A DNA stretch of 64,000 bases from Pharus latifolius (taxonomy: Eukaryota; Streptophyta; Magnoliopsida; Poales; Poaceae): NCBI GenBank assembly GCA_019359835.1, contig CM033322.1, positions 28,346,468 through 28,410,467 on the forward strand. Direction: 5' to 3'. Both the position numbers and the translations under genes were made by a program. Numbering within the stretch: position 1 is the stretch's first letter; each line of letters starts with the position of its first letter. Of this stretch, positions 1 to 11,006 are shown one piece after another. The notes under the pieces were generated by a model. It saw only the letters and a program-made list of their open reading frames with translations. It was not told where the DNA came from and made no database searches.

Positions 1-1569
1 TAGCCCTGAATCTTGATAGACTTGATGTATACTTTTCTTTTGCCCATGAGATGGTACTAGGGTTGCCTTCGTGGTGACACTCCAACAATTGTATGTCCTA
101 GAATCGAACATAAAATACAAACTAGCTGCCCAATCGGCCTTATGGTCCTTCACTCTACGCATGAACGAGCCCCAAGTGTTGTCCCCTTTCACTTTGAGCA
201 ACACTCAGTATGGACCGTTTTCAGTCTGCCTGACAATGAGCCCCTCAACTTGAACAATCTCATGCTGTGGACTATTCCCAAATAGACTCAAAATCGATAA
301 CTTCAAATCCGTGAATCATGTATTATGTATGTTCAAATATGCTATGTTATATTTGCAATGGCTCATATCTACACCGCATGGCCAATCACAAATTAAGTCG
401 TCGCCATAAAATATGCAAAAATTTTCTGATTGCTCCATTTTCTAACAACATTTATGCAATTAAATATAATACAAAAATATACAACCATTGCAATTAAATT
501 GAGTAGTTCACATATCTATTGGTTTCTTCTTAAAATAAGTTTAACATATTTTTCAAATCAAAAGACTTATATTCTACAATATCAATATTACATATTAAAA
601 TTTCTATGGTCATTAAAAAAACAACTACATCATTAATCCTTCTATTGTTAAAAATTCCTAAAAAAATATTCCTAACATTATTCCTAACAAACTACATCAT
701 TCAATATCTAATTATATCATTAAATATTCCTAACAAATATTCCTAAAATAATCTGCAATTATTAAATAGCTAACTACATTATTGAACACAAATAACTAAT
801 ATAAACTAAAATGTTTAACTTTCTAACCCAACTTCACCACAAAAAATTTTCATCCACAAAAACTTTCTAACCTAACATAACCATAAACTACAGTTATTAC
901 GGTCATTAAGCCACTAAATGCATTTTCATCCACCAAAAATTTCTAACCTGACAATGTCATGTTCTCTAACCTATCTAAGGTGATATCCCTAACTAACAAC
1001 TATTTCTACCAACTAGTTGATTACAAGTAATTAACAGAATAATTAGCAATATAGTCATATTTCAATGAAATTTACCTTGTTTTGAAGAACTTCGTTCCAT
1101 CTACAATTTCAATAATTGCACCAACTCAATATTACGGCTAGATTTCAAGATAATTGAATTGCGAAACAAAAAATATTTGTGTGAGGCAGAGAGATAAGAG
1201 TTGCTACTACTGCAAGGGAGATAGACAAATGAGGGAGAGGAGAGGACCAGCAGTGAAGAAATGAGCTTGTTGCTGCTCAAAGCTGCAAGAGGTCTGTACA
1301 GCTAGCATGTCGCAGCTCAGAGTTACAAGAGGTGGTTTGTCACATATTAAAGCCGCGATAAACTCATTCTAGCCAGTCGCAATGTGACAAGTGGCTTGTC
1401 GTAAATCCGATCAGCAATATGTTGACATGATGGGACAAAAACGCAAAAAAAAGCAAATGTCTATTATTTTCACAATTTTTTTTGCTCTTTATTTTTAAAA
1501 AAAAAACCTCCCTTTTGGATAGACCAAAATCTACAAGTGCCTACAAATTTGTCTCCTTCCCTGCTCTTA
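1..1569. other. AT-rich intergenic DNA
   Basis: No gene is recognisable; the ORFs here are short and lack any family signature. From about 1240 to 1430 there are short degenerate repeats of a GCTGCAAGAGGT / AGTTACAAGAGGTGG type followed by TTGTCACA and TTGTCGTAA. These could be the subterminal repeats of a decayed DNA transposon, but no terminal inverted repeat was found. Confidence 0.5.
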
Positions 1570-2460
1570 TTTTTGTCTTTGTAATTAATAAAAACAAAGC
1601 ATTAGCTTGATAGTACACAAAAAAACAGTTTACCAAAATATCAGTATAGCTTATGAGAATGGCAACAAGACGAAAGCACATACTCTTATTTTCTTTGTAA
1701 TTAATAAAGAAACAAGGCATGTGAGATATATTAAGTTTTAGGTTTCCTGGAGAAGTAAAAAAACTAAATTAGCTCTATAGTACAACAAAAATTACAATTT
1801 AGCAAAATATCATTAGCTTGTAAGAATATTAGTAGGACGAAAGCCCATAATGTTGTTTTCTTCGCAATAAACAAAGAAACAAAGCATATCAGATACGTTA
1901 AGGTTTAGGGTTCCAAATCTTGTAAATAGAGAAAAATTAGCTAGATAGTACAACAAAGGTCACAGTTTAGCTAAATACCATAGCTTGTGATAATGGAAGT
2001 AGGACATAAACCCATACTCTTATTATATTTGTAATTAATAATGAAACATAGTATCTGAGATATATTAAAGTTTAGGATTCATGGACAGGTTAAAAAGAAA
2101 TTAGCTCAATGGTATAGCAAAAGTCACAATTTAGCAAAATTTCATTAGCATGTAAGAATGGTAGTAGGACCTAAGCCCATATTCTCATTGTCTTTGTGAT
2201 TAATAAAGAAACAAAGAGTGAGAGATATATTAACATTTAGGGTTTCGGGCGATGTAAAACATATTAGCTCGATACTACAACAAAAGTCACGGTTCAGCTA
2301 AATACTATCAACTTGTGAGAATGGCAATAAACCTAAGCACATACACTTATTGTCTGTAATTAATAAATAAACAAAGCATGTGAGATGTATTAAAGTTTAA
2401 GTTTCCTGGCTAAGTAAAAAAAAATAGTTTCATAATAATACAAAAGTTACAGCGTTGTGC
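1570..2460. repeat. Degenerate tandem array, unit about 165 bp
   Basis: The landmark GTAATTAATA (or close variants) followed by AAGAAACAAAGCAT...GAGATATATTAA recurs at 1581, 1697, 1863, 2031, 2196 and 2355. Spacings are 116, 166, 168, 165 and 159 bp. Each full unit also carries an ATTAGCTCGATAGTACAACAAAA box, a TCACAATTTAGC box and a GTAGGACxxAAGCCCATA box in the same order, so this is one tandem family of about five units, the first one shortened. Copies differ from one another at many positions, so the array is old. The unit length is in the range typical of plant satellites, but I do not recognise it as the rice centromeric CentO repeat. Confidence 0.75.
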
Positions 2461-4095
2461 AGTATCATTAACAACGAAATGACAAGTGCGGCACATATCT
2501 ATGAGATATTAAATGATATTTTGATAAATATCAAATTTTTAAAATACTACGGAGATCAAAATAGAATGACAAGTTGAGAGCAGGAGAGTATCAATCTACA
2601 ACCATATAAAGAAAAGCAAGTTTTAAAACTTTTCAAAAACATTTTTAAGCATTTTGATAATTAATTAGTAAAATTGATTTGTTGTGGTTGATTGGAAGCA
2701 CCAACATATAGTAGATTCAATCCATGAGATTCAGCAAGAGCATGCGCAAATATAAAACCAAATGTTTAGAGAAAAAAAAAATCGATGCCTAAGCACTAAA
2801 GACCAAGAGAGAGATCAAAGAAAAAAAATCGGTGGAAAAAATTACAATAAATTGTCGCTGTTTTACAACTCTTTGTAACTTTCTATGCCCTTTAAGCGTT
2901 ACTCTTATAAGGAAACAGCACTAAAAAAACTAGTCTTATACTCGTTTATATAATTTCTTGTTTGCTTTTTTTTTTTGGCATATCCCTTATTTATGTAGAT
3001 TCCTGTTAAGTAATATGCTCAAGAAATGAACCATTAAGCTAACTGTTTTATACTATGTTTATGAAATTTTATAAATAGTATGCCATTCTCTATCTTGAAT
3101 AAAGTATCACTCATTATTAATGACCAGTTGACATGATCATCGAACTTAGTAATTTACTCCGCCTCCGTTCTTTCTTTTTTTTTTTTTTTTTACATGTCAT
3201 TCCAGTTCACTAAATAATTTTTAAGAAATAATATAATATTATAATTCTATTTTTAATATTTGTGATTAATACAGTATGTATCTTGTTTATATCTTAATAA
3301 TTAATAGTTAAATAGAATAATAGTTAGGAGGACTCATTAGGAAGATAAGGGTCATATTTTACCTAGAAACATGGAATGACATTTTTTATGTAAAAAATTT
3401 TCTTCGTCAGGCAAGAAGTAAAAAAAAAAGGAGGTGATAACTTGCAGTGTTGTTCAAAAAATGACTAGTCACTAATTTAATCATTGTTTAGGATAGTAAG
3501 AACTTTCTTAGACTAGAATGCAGAAAAGGCCAGTTATTAAGTCTTAAGCATAGAATTGAACTAGCCCACTTTGAAGCACTTTCATGGATTGTTATTCAAG
3601 TATCATATAGTTTCATACATAATGGTTGTTTTTTATTTGAGATCATCGTGGTTTCCTGAATGAGTAGTAATATATTTTAATATTACTAAACATTGTCCTT
3701 AACAATCTTAGTACAAAGAAACAACATCTAAATACACCATAATCATACTGAGAAATATGACTAATTAAGATGGAATTTGTCCCTTTCAAACTTAACCAAA
3801 AAATGAATCATTGGGCCAGTCAATGTTGAAAGGCTGAGAGAATGCATGACCATGTCCAACATGATTGAGAGTCAACTCCTTGATAAGTTAGTCTAACCTT
3901 TAAGTTTGAGAATGAAAGATTTAGTGGTATTTTTGTTAACTCTATTATTTTCATCAGCGCTGCAATACCAACTGGAGCCCTTTTTTTCGTGGCAAAGATG
4001 TATAGAGACTGATCCAAGCTGGTTCGAAGGGAGATTTCTTGCACAACTGTCATTAAAATTATTTATTTACATTTACACGACAATCACCATCCCAT

Positions 4096-4111
4096 CCCCC
4101 CCCCCCCCCCC
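4096..4111. repeat. Poly-C homopolymer run (16 C)
   Basis: Sixteen consecutive C residues follow CCCAT and lead into AGCCGCC. This is read directly from the sequence. Such runs are unstable in length, so the exact count could be an assembly artefact. Confidence 0.9.
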
Positions 4112-5770
4112 AGCCGCCTCCAACCCCAACCGCTGCCTCACCACCGTCGGGGAAGTTGAGGAGGACAAGTAAATTCTAGATAGAAAAGATAGGAAAGTTT
4201 TGATCCAATGATAAAGAATATACTTGCAAAATCACAAAAAAAGTAAACATCTACCCAGCAAAATTCAAGGTATATTTGTTAAGACTACCTTGGTATTGTG
4301 TTATGTTTCAGAATCCCCATTTAACATATTATTTTTTTAGATTTGGTCATTTGTTAACCATTTATATAACAAAAATTTATTATTAAATATGACAAATATC
4401 TCTTATAACTACCACATTTCACCGTATCACACTCTCAAACTAGTGGAGCCTAACTTTGACATACTTGTTCTAGAATTAGGATTGGGCATCTATACAACCC
4501 ATAGAAAGTACGCTTAGGAAAAAACCAACCAAAGTATGCAAGCAAGCCAAGACAATTCAAGCTAAAAACAAGAACAGAGAGAAGTTAAAGGCTATTGTAT
4601 TTCTTGAATAATACTCTTGTAAAAAGCAAGGTTCGAATTGTCTAAAAAATTCGTGATCTTTGAAAGAACAACAATTATTTCTATTTTCTTTTAAGGTGTG
4701 TTTAAAAATTTATAGTCTTCCTTCACTGACATTTTTCTTCTTTGGTTATCATTTTTCATCATTATCATCCGATTTTCTTTCTTAAATCTCTCAATTCTTA
4801 TTCTTATTATTATGTGTTTATATAATATCTCATAAAATCTAATTTGATCTGAGATTGAAACTTCGACTGGTCCTTATTCGTTTATATTGATGGATGGTGG
4901 AGGCCAATTCAAGTTGGTTCCAAGGGCGGTTTTCCTGCTTAATTTTAGTTAGGTGGGGGGTCTCATTAAAAGGATTCTTGCATGTATATTTACACAGTGC
5001 CGGTCCATATGCTGGAACGACTGTCTCCTAGCGAGGTATCATAGCGACATCCAAACAAACAAGAAGCTAACAAAAAACCAGCTAAGTTTGAAAGAATAAC
5101 ATCATCTAACACATACATTTCCAGCTAGCTAGCTTTAAGATTTGCAAAACGCATTTCCTGTTTCTTCATATAATCCACATGTGTATCTGTCTACGTGTTT
5201 GTCTGTCTGTCTGAAATAAACAAACTTTAAGTCCATTTCTGATGATATATGTTCCTTCTTGGTAGGTTAATTGCAGGGTGTCTCTATTCTCATCAGTAAA
5301 AATTTGAGTAATAAAGGAGTTGACTCTTATCTTTTTGGAGTAGTTTGAGTCAAATTTTAATTAGAATTTTGATTAATTTCAGTTTTTCAATTTACTTCTA
5401 TCTCTTAAAGTAAATCTATATAGATAGTAGAAATTTTTATAATTTCATGCATTTCTTTATGAAATGAACTCTTTTTATTCTAACACTTCTGACCGAATCA
5501 TATTTAAATAACAAAAAAGATGAGGCTCAGATTGGGATTTTGTAGTGTGGATTGGTTGGATTTTGGTTTCATTTCATTTGTTTTGTGGTTTGGAATGGTT
5601 TTGGTCGTCTGACCTGGCAAACCTCAGTCCAATCAAACAGTGATGCACTTAGGGCTTCGATGTTCTGGTTGGGAATACAGTGTTATACTGTTCTATATTG
5701 AGGCTCTGTTTGGAATCGAGAGGATGTTACGGTGATTCGTGTTGATATTGTGTTGAGGATGTTATGTCAT

Positions 5771-5792
5771 GTTGTGTTGTGTTGTGTTGTGA
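5771..5792. repeat. Short GTTGT pentanucleotide tract
   Basis: Four consecutive GTTGT units sit in a T/G-rich stretch; this is a simple-sequence repeat with no evident gene nearby. Confidence 0.8.
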
Positions 5793-7767
5793 GATATCTA
5801 TATTCTAGATAAGAGTCGCTTGAACTAGAGAAGCCGATAAGTAATATTTATTTGTTTGCCAGCGATAGCACTCAAAAGAAAACAAGACATGTCACACGAA
5901 GGAGATGATGGGCAGAGATACGAGATTTATACAGGTTCAACCATGGAACAAGGTTCTAGTATGACAAAAGAGTTATCAAACAACTAAATATCCAAAAATT
6001 AATAATTGGGTAATAGTCTTCGGAAATGCACCACAATACTTGATAAAACCTAACAAATTAAACATAATGTGGAGATATGAGATTTATACATGATTAATTC
6101 TCACACTAATTATAATATCCCAACCCAAATTTGAGACACAACCGGCTCCAGGCATGGTATGTACAAACACAATAAGTAAGTACGTGAATCAAATAATCTC
6201 AAAATAAGTTTCAGATAGCTTTCAGGTCTAGTATTCTTCGATGAGAGTGCGAACCAAATAACTTCTTAGTCCCTCGTTGAGAGTTTAAGACACGGAATAT
6301 GTGTACACAATCCATAGCAAAAAAAAATACACAAACTCTAGATCAATATTTTAAATCACGGATTGCAATCCGTTGTAGCGAGGGGTTGCAAAAGTTATAG
6401 CAATTATCACGGAAACTATGCTACAAGTCATGGTTTAAATAAAAATAATATTTTTATTAATATATAAGTATTAAATCTATAAAATGTAAATAGTGACAGG
6501 AAAATGACAAAAAATATATCATAAGTATTAATCAATTAAAGTATCAAACATCACAGATAGTCATAACCACTTCACATTAAGTCTATATTCACCAATAATT
6601 GTAGCAAAAATATTCAAAACACTTTCTAAATTTCAAATATTAAGTCAATCAAACAAGTAATATTTATTTTATTTTTTCAATTTAAAATTTTCTAATCAAA
6701 ATTTAACCCACAACACATACTTGACATAGTACTATAGTCATCGCAAGCTAAAAGCTATAATGATTGCTGCTGTCACTATTGCGGCTGTCACAAGGTCATA
6801 GATTTTTTTTCTCGTAGTGTAAATGCCGTCTTGGTGCTATCAGTGCTATTGCAGGTCATTTTGAACATTGCTCTAGATAAACTCATTTGCATGAAACGAG
6901 CAGGAAAACATAAATAAGGTAGTGTGCACGTATAATTTATCGTATACAGAGATGAGTCGAAACGTGTTGAACTTAGGACAGTACATTGATGAGGGAAAAC
7001 AAGTTAAGTTTTTTGGTAGGAGTAGTGGTGGGGCCCAAAGGGAAGCTAGGAAGCCATAACTACACGATATCCTGCAAAGCTACTGCCCTGTAGCATAACA
7101 GCAGCCATAATAATGCCACAACAAAATCTCTTTTTTAACTCATTTAAGTCATGATTCAATCATGTACTTCTGGTCCCTACCATTGTGGAGCTAAACTAAT
7201 GGTTTGACAAGTGTAGATCAAGATTCAAACATGACTACCATGGCTCAACTACAACCGTGGCCATCCAAACCCGACACCATCACAAGCATCAATAGATCAT
7301 AAATGAGTAAATAGTTGGCCAGCTACGTATTACTTCATCCATGAAAGCTGCATACACCAGGATTCGATTTTCCGGATTTCTGATTTTCCCAAACCTAGTC
7401 AGTAGGCCAGAAATAGTATGCTTTCGGCGGTTCCGGCCATCTATTAGTTTTTTTTTTTTTGTATTTTCTCAATTTTATATAATCACTAATATATATATTT
7501 TTTAAAATAGTATTCAACAATCACCCTTCATATTGCCAATAAAAGATCGGTTTCCAATAAAAAACTAAACTCTTGGCTAAATCCTATTTGAGAGTAGTTT
7601 TTCAGGTAAACAAAAGAAATTAAACACCTCTCCATCAACTTCTCTAAAAATCAACTTTCTTTGAGAATAAGTTAAGTCTACCAGCCGTCACCCTAAACCC
7701 CCCACCCAAAAAAAAAAGAGAAAAAACTCGGATTGCTATTGTATTCAGGGATGAACATTGACTAGTT

Positions 7768-7930
7768 AAGAGGATCACATGATAGTTCAATGGTTAAAAT
7801 GGCTGTTATTATGCAAGAGACAAGTTCGAGACCACTCGCCTGGGCAGTTTTGGATAAAGGGACTTTTTTTTATAGGGAGCTAGCGTTAATTGTCTGGTCC
7901 AAAGTTCTTAAAAAAAAATAAAGACTGACA
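7768..7930 (+). mobile_element. Possible tRNA-derived SINE
   Basis: GATAGTTCAATGGTTAAAAT at about 7782 resembles an RNA polymerase III A box. About 35 bp further on, AAGTTCGAGACC resembles a B box, which is the spacing seen in tRNA genes. The segment does not fold into a complete tRNA as far as I can tell; it continues into a T-rich body and ends in an A-rich tail (AAAAAAAAATAAAG). That layout fits a tRNA-derived SINE. No convincing target duplication was found. A related phrase (GGTGTAGTGG, then GAGAGAGCTAGCTCCAATTG) near 38510 may be another decayed copy. Confidence 0.45.
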
Positions 7931-8491
7931 TGAGACCTGATATATGTAGTGATTACTCAGCAAACGTATCCGTTAATTGTCATAAAATTTCTGCCAAAAC
8001 TTCATTCATATGCACAATCTCTACAGAAGGAATTGCGCGTTCTAACTTCCTCCGGAAATCAAACTGTGCTACGACTGGCTCCGATAAACAACAGCATGCT
8101 TACAATATAGGAAAAATTAGTTTTGTACCACTCAAAAATAATCACTTAAACCAAATACTACTCACATGCCAGGGGTCAGTAAAATACTACTCAAATGATG
8201 CACCATTTGTGTTTTTATCATTTTTGAGTTACAAAAATTAGTTTGAACAATTTTGTCTTTTTTTCTCTATGATATGACCACCTCCTCCCACTACTACAGA
8301 AATGTGGAGTGCTAACAGTTCTAAAAAGTTTGTACTAAAGGTTCTCCAACCGCTAGTGATCTGCACGATAGAACAAGTCTAACACTATTCTAACAGTTCA
8401 AAATCGTCAGTAAAACAACTATATTCTAATGGTTCTTATTAGTGAATCATTAGAATATATTGTTATATTTTAATGGACCATTAGAATATCA

Positions 8492-8536
8492 TACTATATT
8501 CTAACGGTTATGAATCATAACCGTTAGAATATAGTA
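8492..8536. repeat. 45-bp perfect palindrome in CACTA subterminal region
   Basis: Two 22-bp arms that are exact reverse complements flank a single central A at 8514. The left arm runs through TATATTCTAACGGTTATGA. It combines two subterminal repeat units head to head. Subterminal motifs are the known binding sites of TnpA-type proteins in CACTA elements; that this palindrome acts so is inference. Confidence 0.85.
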
Positions 8537-8639
8537 AGCTGTCCTAACTGTTGATATGAATGAACCGTTAGAATAATTGTTCTCTTCTAACTATCTACGT
8601 TGTAGAATCGTTACAAGAAGCTGCAAATACAAAAAAGGT

Positions 8640-8790
8640 ATATTCACAAATACACCAATACAGAGATACACAAATACACCGATTAAATTTATTCACATAT
8701 TCAACAGATTGAATTTATTCACAGATTGAATTTATTCACAAATATACACCAAAACAAATACATAAATACACCAATTCACACATTCAATAT
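8640..8790. repeat. Short AATACACCAA-type repeats inside CACTA element
   Basis: Variants of ACAAATACACCAAT and of TTTATTCACA(A/G)AT recur several times over about 150 bp (for example 8644, 8670, 8748, 8762). This looks like a degenerate minisatellite in the element body. Confidence 0.6.
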
Positions 8791-9404
8791 ATATTATAAA
8801 AGTTATGTCTGAAACAGCAAATCATGACAAGGACCCAGTGGCCCCTACATTGTACATATAGAGAACCGTTGCAAATTGAGTATATTAAGTAAGTTGTAAG
8901 ATAAAATGGGTAGAATTTACCTCATGTATTAGAACACACTTCTTGGACCATTGTATGTAGGAGCCCAATGCCTCAGCAATTGTCCGCATTTCCTCCGTTG
9001 GAACGGGCAACGGAAAAGGGGTGTAGCCCGGGGGTGGCATGTCCACCTGTACCTTTGCGAACTAAAGTTAGAACTGATACACCAAGCATGATGCATTGCT
9101 ATAGCAATGTAACTACCAATTACAAGTTAGATCTGATATATCACAAATCCATTCATCTGAAACAACAAATGTACAACTGAACCACGTTTGACTTAACTAT
9201 AAGAGTTCAGTTCAAAGAGACCCGAGGAAATCACCAGCCAGTGTGGCGAGGAGCTAAAACTGGCAATCAGCTTCCATCCAACGAAACCCTAGGACCTTGA
9301 AATGCACAACGGTGTTCTTTTCCAACTTTGAGTGGTCGCTCATGAATATTGGGTTCTCCCCACCGACATATTTTTAATCGCTCATTGTCTTCTCTGATAG
9401 AAAG

Positions 9405-9760
9405 ATGCTTTCTATAGATCCTGATTTAAGAAACACGCCTTACTTGAGGATCTTCTCAACCGAGCCAACTAAGATCTCGCCCTTCATAGGCTTTTGTGTG
9501 AGGCAGGTGAATGTGACCGGGAACTCCACAGACCTCGCAGACCCTCTTGTTGGCCTTCACGTCCTTCCAGCTCTCAACGGTGATCTTCACCCTTTCTTTT
9601 GTCAACAAGCCAATGTAGGCAGCGTACTACCCAGCGTTCTTTCTGATCAGTCTCTCAAACTGGTTGAACTCACAGGAAAGATCAGTGCGTTTGGCCAAAC
9701 GGCACAACATCGTCATAAGGATTAGTCAAAGATTCTGACATCCACATGGAAAACATACCC
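9405..9760 (-). pseudogene. Degenerate minus-strand coding remnant, possibly from CACTA transposase region
   Basis: On the minus strand this stretch reads, with at least one in-frame stop, through a run containing LLTKERVKITVESWKDV. That pattern (lysine/arginine, a hydrophobic beta-like run, then a tryptophan and an acidic/basic helix) resembles the domain upstream of the catalytic part in plant En/Spm-type transposases. The match is from memory of the family pattern and is weak. The longest continuous plus-strand ORF over the same bases has no recognisable features and is treated as a shadow. Location inside a CACTA element supports, but does not prove, a transposase origin. Confidence 0.3.
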
Positions 9761-10446
9761 ATCAAAGGTAAGTAAATATACCCGAAACATATAAAACGCA
9801 GTTAATCCTGCAGTGAAAGAGGCTATTATTCCAAAAATTGGTGAATACAACTAGCTATTACTAAGAATTTCATCTTTGGACCAGAAGAAATCAAATCATA
9901 ATATAATCTTTCTATTCTATTATGAAAAGTAGAGTACTCTTGCGACAAGACTTACAACCTCTACCTATCTTATCCAAAATCCACAAATAAATGGATTTAG
10001 GCTTGTAAATGGTATTAATAATAAGAGCATAAATAGTATGATGTATAAATGGTAATTCAGTAAGGAGTATCACAAGATGCTGAAAAAGGAAACAATTATG
10101 ATGCACCCATCTAGACAGAATATCTTGATCTAAACAAAACTACGAAATCATACTCCCTGTTTAAAGCCAGTATTTACCTACTCAACACACAAAATTACAC
10201 TTAATTGAGTAATCCAGGTTTACAACTTGCACATAATCAATAGGCATTTTAGAGCAAATTAAGATTGTTTACTGCTACCTAAATGGCTCTCAGTCTGAAA
10301 AAAACTACCAAGATGAAAATTATGTGATATAGAATTCCTTTTACCCCTCAAAAGACAATCATAGAAAATAAAAAAAGAATGTATGTTAGCTTATGTTACA
10401 ATGCAAAGAATTACTAGATCTTAGTTTACTCACTCAAAATTTAGTC

Positions 10447-10760
10447 GAGGGAATTGAAACTGCGAGGTCTTTGGACTTGATTCACCAGAAACCCTACTGG
10501 CCAGTGGCAGTGGAGAAAGGTGCGGCAGCCGGCAATGGCGCAATGAACCGCAATAAAGTGCCTGGCGGTGAAGGTGCGACGGCCGGCGATGGAGATTTCG
10601 AGGGAGTTGAAGCTGCGAGGTCCTTTGACTTGATTCACCAAAAACCCTAGTGGCCGGCGGCGGTGAAGAAAGGTGCAACGGCCGGCGATGACGTAATGAA
10701 ACGCAATGAAGTGTCTAGCGGTGGAGAAAGGTGCAGTGGCCGGTGATAGAGGTTTCGGGG
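10447..10760. repeat. Tandem duplication, period about 153 bp
   Basis: A unit beginning GAGGGAATTGAAACTGCGAG at 10447 recurs at 10600 as GAGGGAGTTGAAGCTGCGAG, and both continue into TTGACTTGATTCACCA and a CCGGC-rich half. A third, partial copy of the CCGGC-rich half follows to about 10760. The unit is GC-rich compared with the surrounding AT-rich element. Read on the minus strand it could be a duplicated promoter or leader segment of the lost CACTA gene, but that is inference. Confidence 0.75.
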
Positions 10761-11006
10761 AGGGCTTGTCTCACTCGAGGAGAAAAAGAATTGGAACGGT
10801 TCGACTGGAGGGAAAATTCCAAGGCACAGGTGTTTTTAGAGGAAGGCCTTATTCTAACGATTTGACAAATTAAACCATAAGTACATTTTCCTCTCTTCTA
10901 ATGGTTATGAATATATTAACCACTAGAAAAATCATGTAGTTTTTACTAACGGTTTCTCACAACTCAACTGTTAGTACAAATGACCTTCTCCACTGCGTAG
11001 TATGTA

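Larger units (their letters stand above)
2461..7767. other. AT-rich intergenic DNA with low-complexity tracts
   Basis: No coding region is supported. The stretch contains oligo-T/A tracts, a poly-C run, a GTTGT tract, and two diverged related segments at about 4010-4080 and 4905-5005 (both carry AAG(C/T)TGGTTC(G/C)AAGGG, then CATTAAAA, then a TTTACA run), which look like fragments of the same old repeat. Phrases such as GAGATTTATACAGGTTCAACC near 5930 suggest decayed transposon sequence. I see no terminal repeats or target duplications that would define an element. Confidence 0.5.

Noticed and set aside
1570..2460. Centromeric CentO satellite
   Set aside because: The unit length is slightly too long and the sequence does not resemble the CentO monomer as I know it.
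3906..4172. 88-codon plus-strand ORF with a hydrophobic N-terminus and poly-Pro
   Set aside because: The hydrophobic start comes from a T-rich tract and the Pro run from a 16-C homopolymer; there is no supporting homology.
7782..7835. Candidate tRNA gene (A box and B box)
   Set aside because: No acceptor or anticodon stem pairing is evident, and an A-rich tail follows, so a SINE is the better reading.
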